Counted from the stretch's first letter, positions 1 to 8,677 are shown. The stretch is 64,000 nt of DNA from DATJPR01 sp035506295 (GCA_035506295.1 DATJPR010000130.1:1-64000), one strand, 5' to 3'. The notes: a model not told the origin generated them from the sequence alone. Translations and numbers: made by a program.

Positions 1-673
1 AACGATCGATGTGTTGGAGGGGAGAACAATCTCTGCCGATGACCGGTCGAACATCCGCAGATTTGATCGAGCAGGAATACCTTCGTTCATCCCATGCAAT
101 CTGTTCATCCGGAGATCAGAATTCATCCAATCATCCGGGTATGACTCCGCCTTTTATGACAGGGTTACCCATCGGTATTTCCGGGAGGATGCGGACCTGG
201 GATTCCGGCTGCTGGACGCGGGGGCTCGCGTGGAGCTGGCCGAGGATGTCATTGTCGCTCATCCACTGCAGTTCACGAAGGTCCGTGACGCGTTTCGACA
301 CGCCCGGCGTTATGTGTTTGATCCATTGCTTTACCGCAAGCATCCTGTTCGCTACCGGGAGATGATCGAGCGGAAGGTCGTTGCCGGCGTGCCCTTGCGG
401 CGACTGCATCACATTGTTGCGCTGATCTATCTTCTGTCGCTGGCGGGTCTCGGAATAACGATGGCGTTGTCCGAATCGATCGGGGTCGTGGTGTCGGGGA
501 CGATTGCGCTGGGCTGTGTCCTGTTCTACAAATTCAAGTACGAGGGTGGGAGGGGATTCCTCACGGCCCGGGTGGCAAATCTTCCTTGTTATTTGGCAGT
601 GCCGATTGTGTATCTGGCTGCAATTGTCGTCGGCTGTTTGCGATTTCGTACGACAGGCCCTCTCGTTCCATGA
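1..673 (+). CDS. Glycosyltransferase family 2, C-terminal part (gene begins before the window)
   Basis: The reading frame is open from the first bases of the window, so the true start lies upstream. The visible ~220 residues contain an acidic stretch (REDADLGFRLLDAG) typical of the acceptor/catalytic end of GT-A family 2 glycosyltransferases, followed by a conserved-looking VIVAHPL segment. The C-terminal third has about three hydrophobic segments (around residues 133-155, 158-175 and 192-212 of the visible part), so the enzyme is probably anchored in the inner membrane. The sugar donor and acceptor cannot be told. nadD follows after 19 bases on the same strand. Confidence 0.7.
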   Translation, partial: TIDVLEGRTISADDRSNIRRFDRAGIPSFIPCNLFIRRSEFIQSSGYDSAFYDRVTHRYFREDADLGFRLLDAGARVELAEDVIVAHPLQFTKVRDAFRHARRYVFDPLLYRKHPVRYREMIERKVVAGVPLRRLHHIVALIYLLSLAGLGITMALSESIGVVVSGTIALGCVLFYKFKYEGGRGFLTARVANLPCYLAVPIVYLAAIVVGCLRFRTTGPLVP

Positions 674-692
674 ACAGAAAGAACCGCACGCC

Positions 693-1271
693 ATGAGGAT
701 AGGTATTTTCGGCGGCACCTTCGATCCTCCGCACATGGGGCATCTTATTCCCGTGGAAGCCGCGCGTGAGATTCTCAGACTCGATCATGTGAAGATCATC
801 CCCGCGGCGCTTTCGCCGCACAAGATGGACCGGGACCTGAGTTCTCCGGAGACACGACTTGCTATGGTGCGACTGGCATTCGGTGAGAATGACGCTTTCG
901 TGATCGACGAACGGGAGCTCCGGCGGAAGCCTCCATCCTACATGGTCGACACGCTCGAGGATCTTCGAAGGCAATACCCGGAGGATGAGCTGTTCCTCCT
1001 TCTCGGCACGGACAACTTGTACGATTTTGAAATGTGGAAGAGCCCGAAACGGATTCTCGAACTCGCAAAAGTCGTCGCATTGGCGCGGCCCGATTGGAAT
1101 ATCGGATTGCCGACGAATGCCTTGACGCGAGAGATCGAGCGGCTCGACACACCACTCGTGGAGATCTCCTCGTCGGCAATACGAAAACTGGTTATGGCAG
1201 GAAGATCGATCCGCTACCTGGTCCCGGGTCCCGTGGAGGAGTACATCCGACGGAACGGGATGTACCGGTAG
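693..1271 (+). CDS. nadD: Nicotinate-nucleotide adenylyltransferase
   Basis: Cytoplasmic enzyme that joins nicotinate mononucleotide and ATP to give deamido-NAD in NAD biosynthesis. The 192-residue protein starts with MRIGIFGGTFDPPHMGH, which contains the nucleotidyltransferase GTFDPxHxGH signature, and ends with the family's SSSAIRK motif and a VPGPVEEYI segment. Length is typical. I chose the ATG at 693 because the signature begins at once after it; a longer open frame upstream runs into the preceding glycosyltransferase gene and lacks family similarity. The two genes are 19 bases apart and may be cotranscribed. Confidence 0.95.
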   Translation: MRIGIFGGTFDPPHMGHLIPVEAAREILRLDHVKIIPAALSPHKMDRDLSSPETRLAMVRLAFGENDAFVIDERELRRKPPSYMVDTLEDLRRQYPEDELFLLLGTDNLYDFEMWKSPKRILELAKVVALARPDWNIGLPTNALTREIERLDTPLVEISSSAIRKLVMAGRSIRYLVPGPVEEYIRRNGMYR

Positions 1272-1335
1272 CGTTCGCACCAGGCTTCAGGGTCCGGAGG
1301 GATCCTCTTGATGTGTTTTCAAACAAGGAGTCTCC

Positions 1336-2586
1336 ATGAGAGATGCTGTGCAACCAAGGATCGCAAAGGGTGGAGTCCTTGCTGTTATCCTGGTTTCGTT
1401 CGTCGTCGCGTTCGAGATCCTGATCATGATCAGCCCTTTTGCGTTTTATTTCTATGCCGTCTTTAATCCGATTCTTCTCACACTCAACCAGTCCGGCCTG
1501 ACGCGCTGGTTGACGTCGTTCTTTCTCCCCCACATGATTGTCCCGCCGGATGCACTTTTGACATGTATACGTGTGGCGGGATCCGCGCTGTTCCTTCTTG
1601 GCTTATTCCTGTTCCTCATTTGCGCGGGGCAGGTATATTGGGGGAAACTCTTCAAAAGGGGTACTGCCACAGGTGGGTTCTATCGTGTCGTGCGGCACCC
1701 CCAATATGTGGGCCTATCACTTGCGGCACTGGGACTCGCGATCATGTGGCCGCGATTATTGACGCTTGTCCTCCTTGCCCTCATGATGACGTTGTACGAC
1801 ATCCTGGCGTTGGACGAAGAGCGTCGAATGCTGAAGCGTCATGGCGACGCGTACCGTCAATACCGTGAGCGCACGGGAATGTTTGTTCCACGCCGGATCG
1901 AAAAGATGTTCCGGCGGGAAACGGAACGTGAGCGTCAGCTGAACATCAAGATGTCCTTCGTCGTATTTCTTGTGCTTGGGGCAGTCATTGTTGGTGCGGG
2001 GTTCCTGCTCCGGTCGTACACGGTACACCATCTCCCTCTGATGGAAGTTGGAGGGGTCGACGTTATTACAATTGCGGGGGATGATGCTGCAACGGCTGCA
2101 GAGCTTATGCATGCTGTTCTTCGGGACAGCGCTGTTGCAGCACGGCTCGGCTCCATCGAGCCGACACCAGAGCATCGCCTTCTGGCCTACGTCATTCCCG
2201 TCGATTACGTCATGCAAGGGATGATCGCGAACACCGGGGACGAGTGGAAGCTGTTTGAGCAGCACAAAACTCTGGGAATGATCACAGAATACATCCTGCA
2301 TCCATTCTCTCATCTGACGGGAGGGCATGCGCATCTGATGGACATGTCGCACATGCACCATGGGCTGGCGATGTACGCGATGCCAGCGATGCAGCGAAGG
2401 GTCATCTTCATCAAGGTGTCGTCCGGCGGGGAAGCGCTTCAATCCGCGACGGATGATTTCGACATCAATGTCCTGCGAACGCCGCTGGTCTTTGTCGATG
2501 TCCACCTTCATACTGACGAAATCCTGAAGCTGCAGAATACCCCCGCAGGGAGCGAATGGGGGACCGTCCCCACACCGACCTTCTGA
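1336..2586 (+). CDS. Isoprenylcysteine carboxyl methyltransferase-family membrane protein with His/Met-rich C-terminal extension
   Basis: The first ~190 of 416 residues have hydrophobic segments around 13-35, 74-100 and 129-155 and the ICMT/PEMT hallmarks YRVVRHPQYVGL (116-127) and DEERRMLKRHGDAYRQYRE (160-178), which bind S-adenosylmethionine in this family. A further membrane segment (207-227) leads to a ~190-residue extra domain. That domain carries a cluster of His and Met between 322 and 353 (HAHLMDMSHMHHG in its centre), suggestive of metal binding. A good ribosome site (AAGGAG, 5 bases before ATG) supports the start. It lies directly before the arsenic operon. The substrate is unknown and the metal idea is inference. 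Confidence 0.75.
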   Translation: MRDAVQPRIAKGGVLAVILVSFVVAFEILIMISPFAFYFYAVFNPILLTLNQSGLTRWLTSFFLPHMIVPPDALLTCIRVAGSALFLLGLFLFLICAGQVYWGKLFKRGTATGGFYRVVRHPQYVGLSLAALGLAIMWPRLLTLVLLALMMTLYDILALDEERRMLKRHGDAYRQYRERTGMFVPRRIEKMFRRETERERQLNIKMSFVVFLVLGAVIVGAGFLLRSYTVHHLPLMEVGGVDVITIAGDDAATAAELMHAVLRDSAVAARLGSIEPTPEHRLLAYVIPVDYVMQGMIANTGDEWKLFEQHKTLGMITEYILHPFSHLTGGHAHLMDMSHMHHGLAMYAMPAMQRRVIFIKVSSGGEALQSATDDFDINVLRTPLVFVDVHLHTDEILKLQNTPAGSEWGTVPTPTF

Positions 2587-2621
2587 ACAAAGGCATGGAG
2601 AAACACGGATGATCGGGGGAC

Positions 2622-2668
2622 TTGCTTTTGATAGTGGAAGTGGTTTATATTTCGTTAGTTGACGAAAT
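2622..2668 (+). promoter_or_regulatory. Predicted arsR promoter with overlapping operator palindrome
   Basis: TTGCTT (2622-2627) and TTATAT (2645-2650) are 17 bases apart, a reasonable promoter; TATATTTC (2646-2653) also fits the Bacteroidota TAnnTTTG pattern in 7 of 8 positions. A perfect inverted repeat, ATTTCGT-N6-ACGAAAT (2649-2668), begins inside the -10 element and ends 13 bases before the arsR start. This is the expected place for ArsR to block transcription until arsenite or antimonite binds. Confidence 0.65.
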
Positions 2669-2681
2669 GAGGAATTGACTC

Positions 2682-3035
2682 ATGACCCGCGAAGACGTCC
2701 GGGTATTTAAGGCACTGGGCGATGCGAATCGCCTCAGGATTGTCAAGATACTGGGAGAACGGGAACTCTGCCTTTGCGAGATCCGTGAGGTGCTGGGACT
2801 CTCCAACTCTACGGTGTCGAAGCATCTCTCGATCCTGCGCGACGCTGGACTCATCCTCGACTCCAAGGAGGGGAAGTGGGTTAATTTCCGCCTGAACTCG
2901 GCCGCGGGAAGTTCGCACATTCGTTCGATTCTGGATCTGATGCGAAAATCGTACGGCAACGACGAAACCGTCCGGGCTGATGCGAAAAAGCTTTCCTCCG
3001 TCAACCGGCAAAAGATCTGCAAACTCTCAAGCTGA
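2682..3035 (+). CDS. arsR: ArsR-family metalloregulatory repressor
   Basis: A 117-residue winged-helix repressor. ELCLCEI at 28-34 is the ArsR metal-site motif, with Cys30 and Cys32 as thiol ligands for As(III)/Sb(III). The recognition helix region (LGLSNSTVSKHLSILRDAGLI, about 38-58) follows directly. Another Cys lies near the C-terminus (residue 112). It is first in a same-strand run with a thioredoxin-like protein, permease, arsenate reductase and ACR3 pump. A palindrome just upstream is a likely autoregulatory operator. Confidence 0.93.
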   Translation: MTREDVRVFKALGDANRLRIVKILGERELCLCEIREVLGLSNSTVSKHLSILRDAGLILDSKEGKWVNFRLNSAAGSSHIRSILDLMRKSYGNDETVRADAKKLSSVNRQKICKLSS

Positions 3036-3040
3036 CAGGA

Positions 3041-3295
3041 ATGACTATGACGATCAAGGTTCTTGGTCCCGGGTGCGCTAATTGCCGTACGCTCGAACAT
3101 CGCACACGCGAGGCGCTTGCCCAGCTCAACATTGCTGCCGCGCTCGAAAAAGTTGAAGACTACATGCAGATTGCCTCCTACGGAATCATGCGAACCCCCG
3201 GGTTGGTGATCGATGAAAAAGTCGTGCTTTCCGGGCAGGTCCCGAGCGTGGAACAGATCAAGCAGATTCTCCTTTCGCATCAGGTGGTCGCATGA
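3041..3295 (+). CDS. Small thioredoxin-like protein (redox-active disulfide family)
   Basis: An 84-residue protein with a compact thioredoxin fold pattern: IKVLGPGCANC near the N-terminus (Cys12 and Cys15), then the conserved GIMRTPGLVIDEKVV cis-proline region and a C-terminal helix. It resembles the TM0996/MTH895 group of small thioredoxins, often encoded beside ArsP-type permeases. It starts 5 bases after arsR and its stop overlaps the permease start (ATGA at 3292-3295). An in-frame ATG at 3047 has slightly better spacing from the AGGA upstream. A dithiol role in arsenic handling is inferred from context. Confidence 0.85.
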   Translation: MTMTIKVLGPGCANCRTLEHRTREALAQLNIAAALEKVEDYMQIASYGIMRTPGLVIDEKVVLSGQVPSVEQIKQILLSHQVVA

Positions 3296-4317
3296 AGAGC
3301 GCCATGGCGCAGCGCCCAGATTGGATCGTTGCGCTTCTTCTGCCGCTTTGGGTCGTCCTCTATCTTCTTCTTCAGCCGCTTGCCGATGGTCTCGTTTCAC
3401 TTGCCGCGCTCACGACCGGCGAACGACTGACCGAAAGCGTTCGCTTCTTTCTCTTCGAGGCACCGAAGGTCCTGCTTCTCCTTGTTCTTGTGATCTTCGC
3501 GGTCGGGATCGTACGATCATTCTTCTCTCCGGAACGCACACGTGCCATTCTGGCGAAACGGTCGCCGATCGCCGGAAGCACGCTTGCAGGTCTCCTGGGC
3601 ATCGTGACCCCCTTCTGCTCGTGCTCGGCCGTCCCGCTTTTCATCGGATTTGTCGAATCCGGTGTACCCCTTGGCGCGACGTTCTCCTTCCTCGTCGCTG
3701 CGCCCATGATCAACGAGGTTGCCGTCGTGTTGTTGTTTGGACTTTTTGGCTGGAAGACCGCACTGCTGTACGTTGGGACCGGGCTGGCGATCGCCATAGG
3801 ATCAGGGTATGTCATCGGGAAGATCAACGTTGGACGATTCGTGGAGGATTGGGTCTTCGAGATTCATTCATCCGGCAACTTGACCCCAGGGAAAGAGGTG
3901 CACTTCGCGGATCGAATCCATTCAGGATATGAGGCAGTCTCGACGATCGTGGGCAAAGTGTGGCCGTACCTTCTTGTCGGGATTGGAGTAGGCGCAGGGA
4001 TTCATGGTTACGCTCCGGAAGACTTCCTTGCCGGCATCATGGGCAAATCTGTCTGGTGGTCCGTACCTGTTGCCGTCCTCATCGGGGTCCCGCTCTATTC
4101 GAACGCCGCAGGCGTCGTCCCCATCCTCAGCGCGCTGCTCGAGAAAGGGGCTGCCTTGGGGACCGCTCTCGCATTCATGATGTCAGTGATCGGCCTTTCT
4201 CTGCCGGAGACGATAATACTGCGCAAGGTCCTGAAGCCGCCTCTGATCGGAATCTTTGTCGGTGTCGTCGCGTGCGGGATCATTGTTGTGGGCTTCATTT
4301 TCAATATGGTGTACTAG
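3292..4317 (+). CDS. Permease of the ArsP / DUF318 (YraQ-like) family
   Basis: A 341-residue polytopic membrane protein with about eight hydrophobic segments in two halves. The family motif TPFCSCSAVPLFIGF (106-120) has the paired cysteines Cys109 and Cys111, and APMINEV follows in the next loop. The second half repeats the pattern with GVPLYSNAAGVVPIL. Characterised ArsP members export trivalent organoarsenicals, but many members of this broad family are uncharacterised. Translational coupling to the thioredoxin-like gene (4-base overlap) and position between arsR and arsC support an arsenic-related role. Confidence 0.85.
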   Translation: MKSAMAQRPDWIVALLLPLWVVLYLLLQPLADGLVSLAALTTGERLTESVRFFLFEAPKVLLLLVLVIFAVGIVRSFFSPERTRAILAKRSPIAGSTLAGLLGIVTPFCSCSAVPLFIGFVESGVPLGATFSFLVAAPMINEVAVVLLFGLFGWKTALLYVGTGLAIAIGSGYVIGKINVGRFVEDWVFEIHSSGNLTPGKEVHFADRIHSGYEAVSTIVGKVWPYLLVGIGVGAGIHGYAPEDFLAGIMGKSVWWSVPVAVLIGVPLYSNAAGVVPILSALLEKGAALGTALAFMMSVIGLSLPETIILRKVLKPPLIGIFVGVVACGIIVVGFIFNMVY

Positions 4318-4403
4318 ATGGAGGTTGAGGTTTACTTATCGTCGGAAAACAATTCCCGGGTCAGGACAAACAGCATCACTCAATTCCCAGAGGAGATTTC
4401 TAT

Positions 4404-4856
4404 ATGGCAAAGACCCGAGTTTTGTTCGTGTGCGTGCAGAATAGCGCACGGAGCCAGATGGCGGCGGCACTGTTGAACCATGAATTCGGAGGGGAGTTCG
4501 AGGCGGAGAGCGCGGGGATCGAGCCGGGCTCGTTAAATCCGCTTGCCGTGGAAGCAATGCATGAAATCGGGATCGACATCTCACGGAATAGGACAAACGA
4601 TGTGTTCGATTTCTACCGGGAAGGGAGAAGGTACTCCTACGTGATCACGGTGTGTGATGAATCCAGCGGCGAGCGATGCCCTCTGTTCCCCGGAATAACG
4701 AAACGGCTTCACTGGAGCTTCGACGACCCTGCGACGTTCACAGGCCCGGAAGAGGTGAAGTTGAAGAAGACCATCAAAGTCCGGGACGAAATCCAGGTAC
4801 AGATTCGACAGTGGGTGGGGGAGCTCGACAACCAAAGCGGGAAGGCGAAACGATGA
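4404..4856 (+). CDS. arsC: Arsenate reductase, thioredoxin-coupled type
   Basis: A 150-residue reductase of the low-molecular-weight phosphatase fold that reduces arsenate to arsenite. The P-loop CVQNSAR gives nucleophile Cys10 and Arg16. The redox cysteines Cys84 and Cys92 sit in the CDESSGERC segment, and the acid region WSFDDPA is near 105-110. This three-cysteine layout is that of the thioredoxin-dependent family, which fits the thioredoxin-like gene two genes upstream. An AGAGGAG ribosome site precedes the ATG. Its stop overlaps the ACR3 start by 4 bases. Confidence 0.95.
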   Translation: MAKTRVLFVCVQNSARSQMAAALLNHEFGGEFEAESAGIEPGSLNPLAVEAMHEIGIDISRNRTNDVFDFYREGRRYSYVITVCDESSGERCPLFPGITKRLHWSFDDPATFTGPEEVKLKKTIKVRDEIQVQIRQWVGELDNQSGKAKR

Positions 4857-5908
4857 GCAGGACGCCGGCCAGGCTCCGCGGCTTCGACCGCTATCTCACA
4901 CTGTGGATCTTCGTTGCTATGCTCGCAGGAGTCGTCTGGGGATATTTATCCCCTGGCATTGTCGAGTTCTGGGGGAAGTTGCAGGCTGGCACGACGAGCA
5001 TTCCCATCGCCGTCGGTCTCATCCTGATGATGTATCCCCCTCTTGCCAAAGTCCGCTATGAAGAACTTCCTGTTGTTTTCAAAAATCCTCGCCTCCTCGT
5101 ATTATCGCTCGCGCAAAATTGGATCGTCGGACCGTTGATCATGTTCGTCCTTGCCGCGGTCTTTCTCCCCGACAGGCCTGACATGATGATCGGCGTAATC
5201 CTCGTCGGACTCGCACGATGTATCGCGATGGTCCTTGTTTGGAACGATCTTGCAGGGGGCGATTCCGAGTTGGCTGCGGGGTTGGTGGCCTTCAACGCTT
5301 TGTTCCAGATCCTTTTCTATTCCCTCTATGCCTTCGTCTTTATCACCTTTCTTCCACCTCTCTTTGGCGTGCGAGGAGCCGTCGTCGACGTCTCGATCGG
5401 AAACGTTGCAGAGACTGTGTTTGTCTATCTCGGAATCCCCTTTGCCGCGGGTATCCTGACACGGGCGATCCTGGTGAGAGCAAAAGGAAAGATGTGGTAT
5501 CACAGCAAATTCATCCCGAAGATTTCGCCGTTGACACCCATTGCGTTGCTCTTCACGATTCTCGTAATGTTCTCGTTGAAAGGGGAGAAGATCGTCGAGC
5601 TCCCACTCGATGTTCTCCGTGTGGCGATCCCCTATAGCGTCTACTTCGGCCTCATGTTCTTTCTTACCTTCTTCATGGCCAAGCGGCTGGGGGCGTCGTA
5701 TGAGAAGAGTGCGACGCTTGCGTTCACCGCCGGGAGCAATGACTTCGAGCTTGCGATTGCCGTGGGAGTGGCCGTGTTTGGCATCAATTCTCCTGCAGCG
5801 TTCGCAACTGTCATTGGACCACTGGTGGAGGTGCCGGTTCTTATCGGCCTCGTGAACGTGGCATTGTACTTTCGAAGGAAATTCTTTGGAGGTGCGCTTT
5901 CGGCATAG
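4853..5908 (+). CDS. acr3: ACR3-family arsenite efflux pump
   Basis: Inner-membrane carrier that exports arsenite made by ArsC. The 351-residue protein has about ten hydrophobic segments. The signature LARCIAMVLVWNDLAGGD (120-137) contains the conserved transport cysteine Cys123, and FNALFQ (147-152) and the late AFTAGSNDFELAIA segment are also typical. I chose ATG 4853, overlapping the arsC stop as ATGA; the longer open frame upstream is only the out-of-frame image of arsC. No arsA or arsD is seen, so the pump is probably driven by the membrane potential. Confidence 0.95.
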   Translation: MSRTPARLRGFDRYLTLWIFVAMLAGVVWGYLSPGIVEFWGKLQAGTTSIPIAVGLILMMYPPLAKVRYEELPVVFKNPRLLVLSLAQNWIVGPLIMFVLAAVFLPDRPDMMIGVILVGLARCIAMVLVWNDLAGGDSELAAGLVAFNALFQILFYSLYAFVFITFLPPLFGVRGAVVDVSIGNVAETVFVYLGIPFAAGILTRAILVRAKGKMWYHSKFIPKISPLTPIALLFTILVMFSLKGEKIVELPLDVLRVAIPYSVYFGLMFFLTFFMAKRLGASYEKSATLAFTAGSNDFELAIAVGVAVFGINSPAAFATVIGPLVEVPVLIGLVNVALYFRRKFFGGALSA

Positions 5909-5995
5909 CGCGGTCTCGACCGCCAGCACCGATGTGCGGTTGTTCCGCGGAGAAAGCAGGCTGTCACTGATATGCCGGTCGCGCGCGCAGGGCCT

Positions 5996-6400
5996 TCAAC
6001 GCGACAGCTGTGTGTATTGTTCGTCGGTGACCTTTTCCATCCACTCGACCGCCTTCCCGTTAAGTTGCTCCTGGATGGCGATATGTGACATCGCCGTGGC
6101 TGGATCAGCACCATGCCAGTGCTTTTCTCCCGCAGGGAACCAAACCACATCTCCCGGTCGAATCTCCTCGACCGGCCCTCCCCAACGTTGAACGCGGCCG
6201 GAACCGGACGTCACAATGAGCGTCTGGCCCAGCGGATGAGTGTGCCATGCCGTGCGTGCACCGGGTTCAAACGTCACCGTTGCCCCGGCGACGCGTCCTG
6301 GCGCTTCCGCCTGAAAGAGTGGGTCAATTCTGACGGTCCCGGTGAACCACTCTGACGGCCCCTTCCCGGAGGGTTGCGAACCGATGCGCTTGATCTCCAT
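5996..6400 (-). CDS. Cupin-domain protein
   Basis: A 134-residue single-domain cupin. Motif 1 (WHTHPLGQTLIVTSGSG, ~52-68) and motif 2 (PAGEKHWHG, ~88-96) carry the metal-binding histidines, and GDVVWFP lies between them. Similar small cupins are described as quercetin-dioxygenase-like or carboxymuconolactone-decarboxylase-associated, but the reaction of this one is unknown. It lies 64 bases after the alcohol dehydrogenase on the same strand, so it may be the last gene of the AKR-ADH transcript. It converges with the ACR3 gene. Confidence 0.85.
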   Translation of the reverse strand: MEIKRIGSQPSGKGPSEWFTGTVRIDPLFQAEAPGRVAGATVTFEPGARTAWHTHPLGQTLIVTSGSGRVQRWGGPVEEIRPGDVVWFPAGEKHWHGADPATAMSHIAIQEQLNGKAVEWMEKVTDEQYTQLSR

Positions 6401-6464
6401 AATTCACTTTTGCCTCTGTAGTTCTTGATGTCCGTGTTTCGGCGACGGCCGGAATTCCAGATTT

Positions 6465-7520
6465 CTAGTTCTGGAGTGACGCCATATCGATGACGAACCG
6501 ATAATGGACATCGCCTTTTTGGAGCCGATCGAACGCTTCGTTGACCTCGTCCATCGTGATGAGCTCTATCTCGGCGGTGATGGAATGCCGGGCACAGAAG
6601 TCCAACATCTCCTGGGTCTCCGCAATTCCCCCGATGTTCGAGCCAGAAAAACTCTTCCTGCCGCCCACGAGGTTGAACGCGCCGACGGGAATCTGGTCTG
6701 CCGGCAATCCGACTAGTACGAGGGCTCCGTCAACTTTCAGCAAGCTGAGATACGCGTTCACATCATGCCTCGCTGAGACAGTATCCAGGATCATATCCAG
6801 CCTGGCGTGCCGATGCATTTGCTCAGGATCTGTGGATAGCACAACATCATCCGCGCCAAGCCGTTTGGCATCCTTTGCCTTCGAAAGGGAGGTGGTGAAG
6901 ACAACGACACTGGCGCCCATCGCTTTGGCAATCTTGATCGCCACGTGGCCCAAACCGCCCATGCCGATGATGCCGACCGTCATCCCCGGTCCGGCATGCC
7001 AATGCCTGAGGGGCGAATAGACCGTGATCCCGGCACAAAGCAGAGGGGCGGCAGTTGCAGGGTCGAGATTCTCGGGCAGACGAAGCACGTAGTGCTCATC
7101 CACAACGATGCTCTCCGAGAAGCCACCGTAGGTGTGCCCGCCCAGGTATTTGTCCGGCGAGCCGAACACGACCGTCATGCCCTTTTCGCAAAACTGTTCC
7201 AAGCCGGCTTTGCAGTACTCGCATTCGCCGCACGAGTCGACGATGCATCCGACTGCGGCAAGCTGACCGACCTTCAGTCGCGTCACCTGGCTTCCCACCT
7301 GAACGACCTTCCCGATAATTTCGTGTCCGGGGACGATCGGATACGACGTGTGCCCCCACTCATTTCTGACGGAATGGAGGTCAGAGTGACAGATGCCGCA
7401 ATAAGCTATGTCGATCTGCACGTCGTGAGGTGTGAGGGCGCGACGGCTGATGTCTATGAGATGGAGCGGCCTTCCCGCCGCGTCTGTTCCGTATGCCTTT
7501 GCTGTTTTCGTGTTCATCAT
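6465..7520 (-). CDS. Zinc-dependent alcohol dehydrogenase, cinnamyl-alcohol / YahK-like subgroup
   Basis: NAD(P)-dependent medium-chain dehydrogenase of about 351 residues. The catalytic zinc site is CGICHSD and GHE, the structural zinc site is CGECEYCKAGLEQFC, and the coenzyme fold shows GIIGMGGLGHVAIKIAK. The likely start is one of two adjacent ATGs (7520 or 7517), giving MMNTKTAKAYG, which matches where the family begins. A TTG-initiated extension to 7577 would overlap the aldo-keto reductase and adds a non-family tail. It probably reduces aldehydes to alcohols and is 40 bases after the aldo-keto reductase. Confidence 0.92.
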   Translation of the reverse strand: MMNTKTAKAYGTDAAGRPLHLIDISRRALTPHDVQIDIAYCGICHSDLHSVRNEWGHTSYPIVPGHEIIGKVVQVGSQVTRLKVGQLAAVGCIVDSCGECEYCKAGLEQFCEKGMTVVFGSPDKYLGGHTYGGFSESIVVDEHYVLRLPENLDPATAAPLLCAGITVYSPLRHWHAGPGMTVGIIGMGGLGHVAIKIAKAMGASVVVFTTSLSKAKDAKRLGADDVVLSTDPEQMHRHARLDMILDTVSARHDVNAYLSLLKVDGALVLVGLPADQIPVGAFNLVGGRKSFSGSNIGGIAETQEMLDFCARHSITAEIELITMDEVNEAFDRLQKGDVHYRFVIDMASLQN

Positions 7521-7560
7521 TGATTGTGTCGATTGTTGTTGATCCTCGATTTCTCCAGCA

Positions 7561-8526
7561 TTAGTAGCGGTCGCCAATGACCGTGATATGTGACATGGCC
7601 TCCGCGATTTCGCTTAGATCGGTTGGCGTCAACTCGGTCGCAACCGCTCCAATGTTTTCGTCCAGGCGACCGATGCTTCGCGAGCCCGGAATGGGAACAA
7701 TCCAGGGCTTTTGTGCCAGCAGCCAGGAGAGCGCTATCTGTGCTGGAGTGGCGTGTTTCTGTTTTCCGATGCTCTCCAGCAGCTCAACGACCACCCGGTT
7801 TGCCTTGATCGCGTCCGGAGTGAATCGTGGATTGCGGCTGCGGATGTCCGTACTATCGAACGTTGTGTTCTCATCGACCTTCCCTGTCAGATAGCCTCTG
7901 CCCAGCGGGCTATATGGGACGAAGCCGATGCCGAGTTCTTCACACGTCGGCAGGATAGACTCTTCCACGGCCCTCCACCAGATTGAATATTCGCTCTGCA
8001 GGGCAGTAACGGGTTGAACCGCATGAGCGCGGCGAATCGTGCCGGCGTCGGATTCCGAAAGTCCGAAGTGCTTAACCTTGCCTTCCTCGATCAGTTCTTT
8101 CACGGCACCCGCCACGTCCTCGATCGGCACATTCGGGTCGGGGCGGTGTTGATAGAGCAGATCGATCGCATCAACGCGCAGACGCTTGAGCGATGCTTCT
8201 GTGACCCGCTTGATTTGTTCCGGTCGACTGTCCATGCCGAAGCCGGGATGCGGCCCCTTCCCCGGTTCATGTTTGAATCCGAACTTGGTGGCGATGACGA
8301 CGCTGCCCCGAAACGGGGCCAGGGCTTCACCGAGGAGCTCTTCATTCGTGAACGGTCCGTACACTTCCGCAGTGTCGAAGAAGGTGATGCCACGCTCGAC
8401 GGCGTTCCGTAGGACGGTGATCATCTCCCTTCTATCCGTAAGCCTGTCTCCAAAACTCATTCGCATGCAACCAAGGCCAAGAGCCGACACCTCAAGATCA
8501 TTCTTTCCAAGTCTACGCTTCTGCAT
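7561..8526 (-). CDS. Aldo/keto reductase
   Basis: A 321-residue NADPH-type TIM-barrel reductase. The catalytic Asp and Tyr are in FFDTAEVYGPFTNEELLG, Lys in VVIATKFG, and His in LLYQHRPDP. PIPGSRSIGRLDEN is the coenzyme-binding end of the family. I chose the ATG at 8526 because AAGGGAG lies a few bases upstream and MQKRRLGKNDLEVSALGLG is the usual family N-terminus; an open extension to 8598 has no family match. It is transcribed away from an AraC regulator, with alcohol dehydrogenase and cupin downstream. Confidence 0.94.
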   Translation of the reverse strand: MQKRRLGKNDLEVSALGLGCMRMSFGDRLTDRREMITVLRNAVERGITFFDTAEVYGPFTNEELLGEALAPFRGSVVIATKFGFKHEPGKGPHPGFGMDSRPEQIKRVTEASLKRLRVDAIDLLYQHRPDPNVPIEDVAGAVKELIEEGKVKHFGLSESDAGTIRRAHAVQPVTALQSEYSIWWRAVEESILPTCEELGIGFVPYSPLGRGYLTGKVDENTTFDSTDIRSRNPRFTPDAIKANRVVVELLESIGKQKHATPAQIALSWLLAQKPWIVPIPGSRSIGRLDENIGAVATELTPTDLSEIAEAMSHITVIGDRY

Positions 8527-8677
8527 CGTTCTCCCTTCTGAATGTGCAACAGCAATATAGTGAAGGCCATGCAACCCCGCTATCCTATTACTGCGCACTG
8601 ATTGCCTAATCCTCCATGCCGCTGGAGATTTGTGCGAAAGGTGTTTATCTTGAAGACATCACTTTGGAGGGACCGAG
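8527..8677. promoter_or_regulatory. Divergent control region between aldo-keto reductase and araC-type gene
   Basis: The 151 bases separate two divergent starts and must hold promoters for both. Two nested inverted repeats are visible: CTCCA-N6-TGGAG (8612-8627) inside CGCAC (8594-8598) with GTGCG (8632-8636). AraC proteins more often bind direct repeats, so these may instead be RNA structure in the regulator's 5' leader. A strong GGAGG (8666-8670) precedes the regulator start. Confidence 0.45.

Noticed and set aside
5102..5929. 275-codon minus-strand frame opposite ACR3
   Set aside because: Antisense of a membrane protein gene; its highly charged translation is an artefact of reversed hydrophobic codons.
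7521..7577. TTG-initiated N-terminal extension of the alcohol dehydrogenase
   Set aside because: It overlaps the upstream gene, and the family begins at the later ATG pair.
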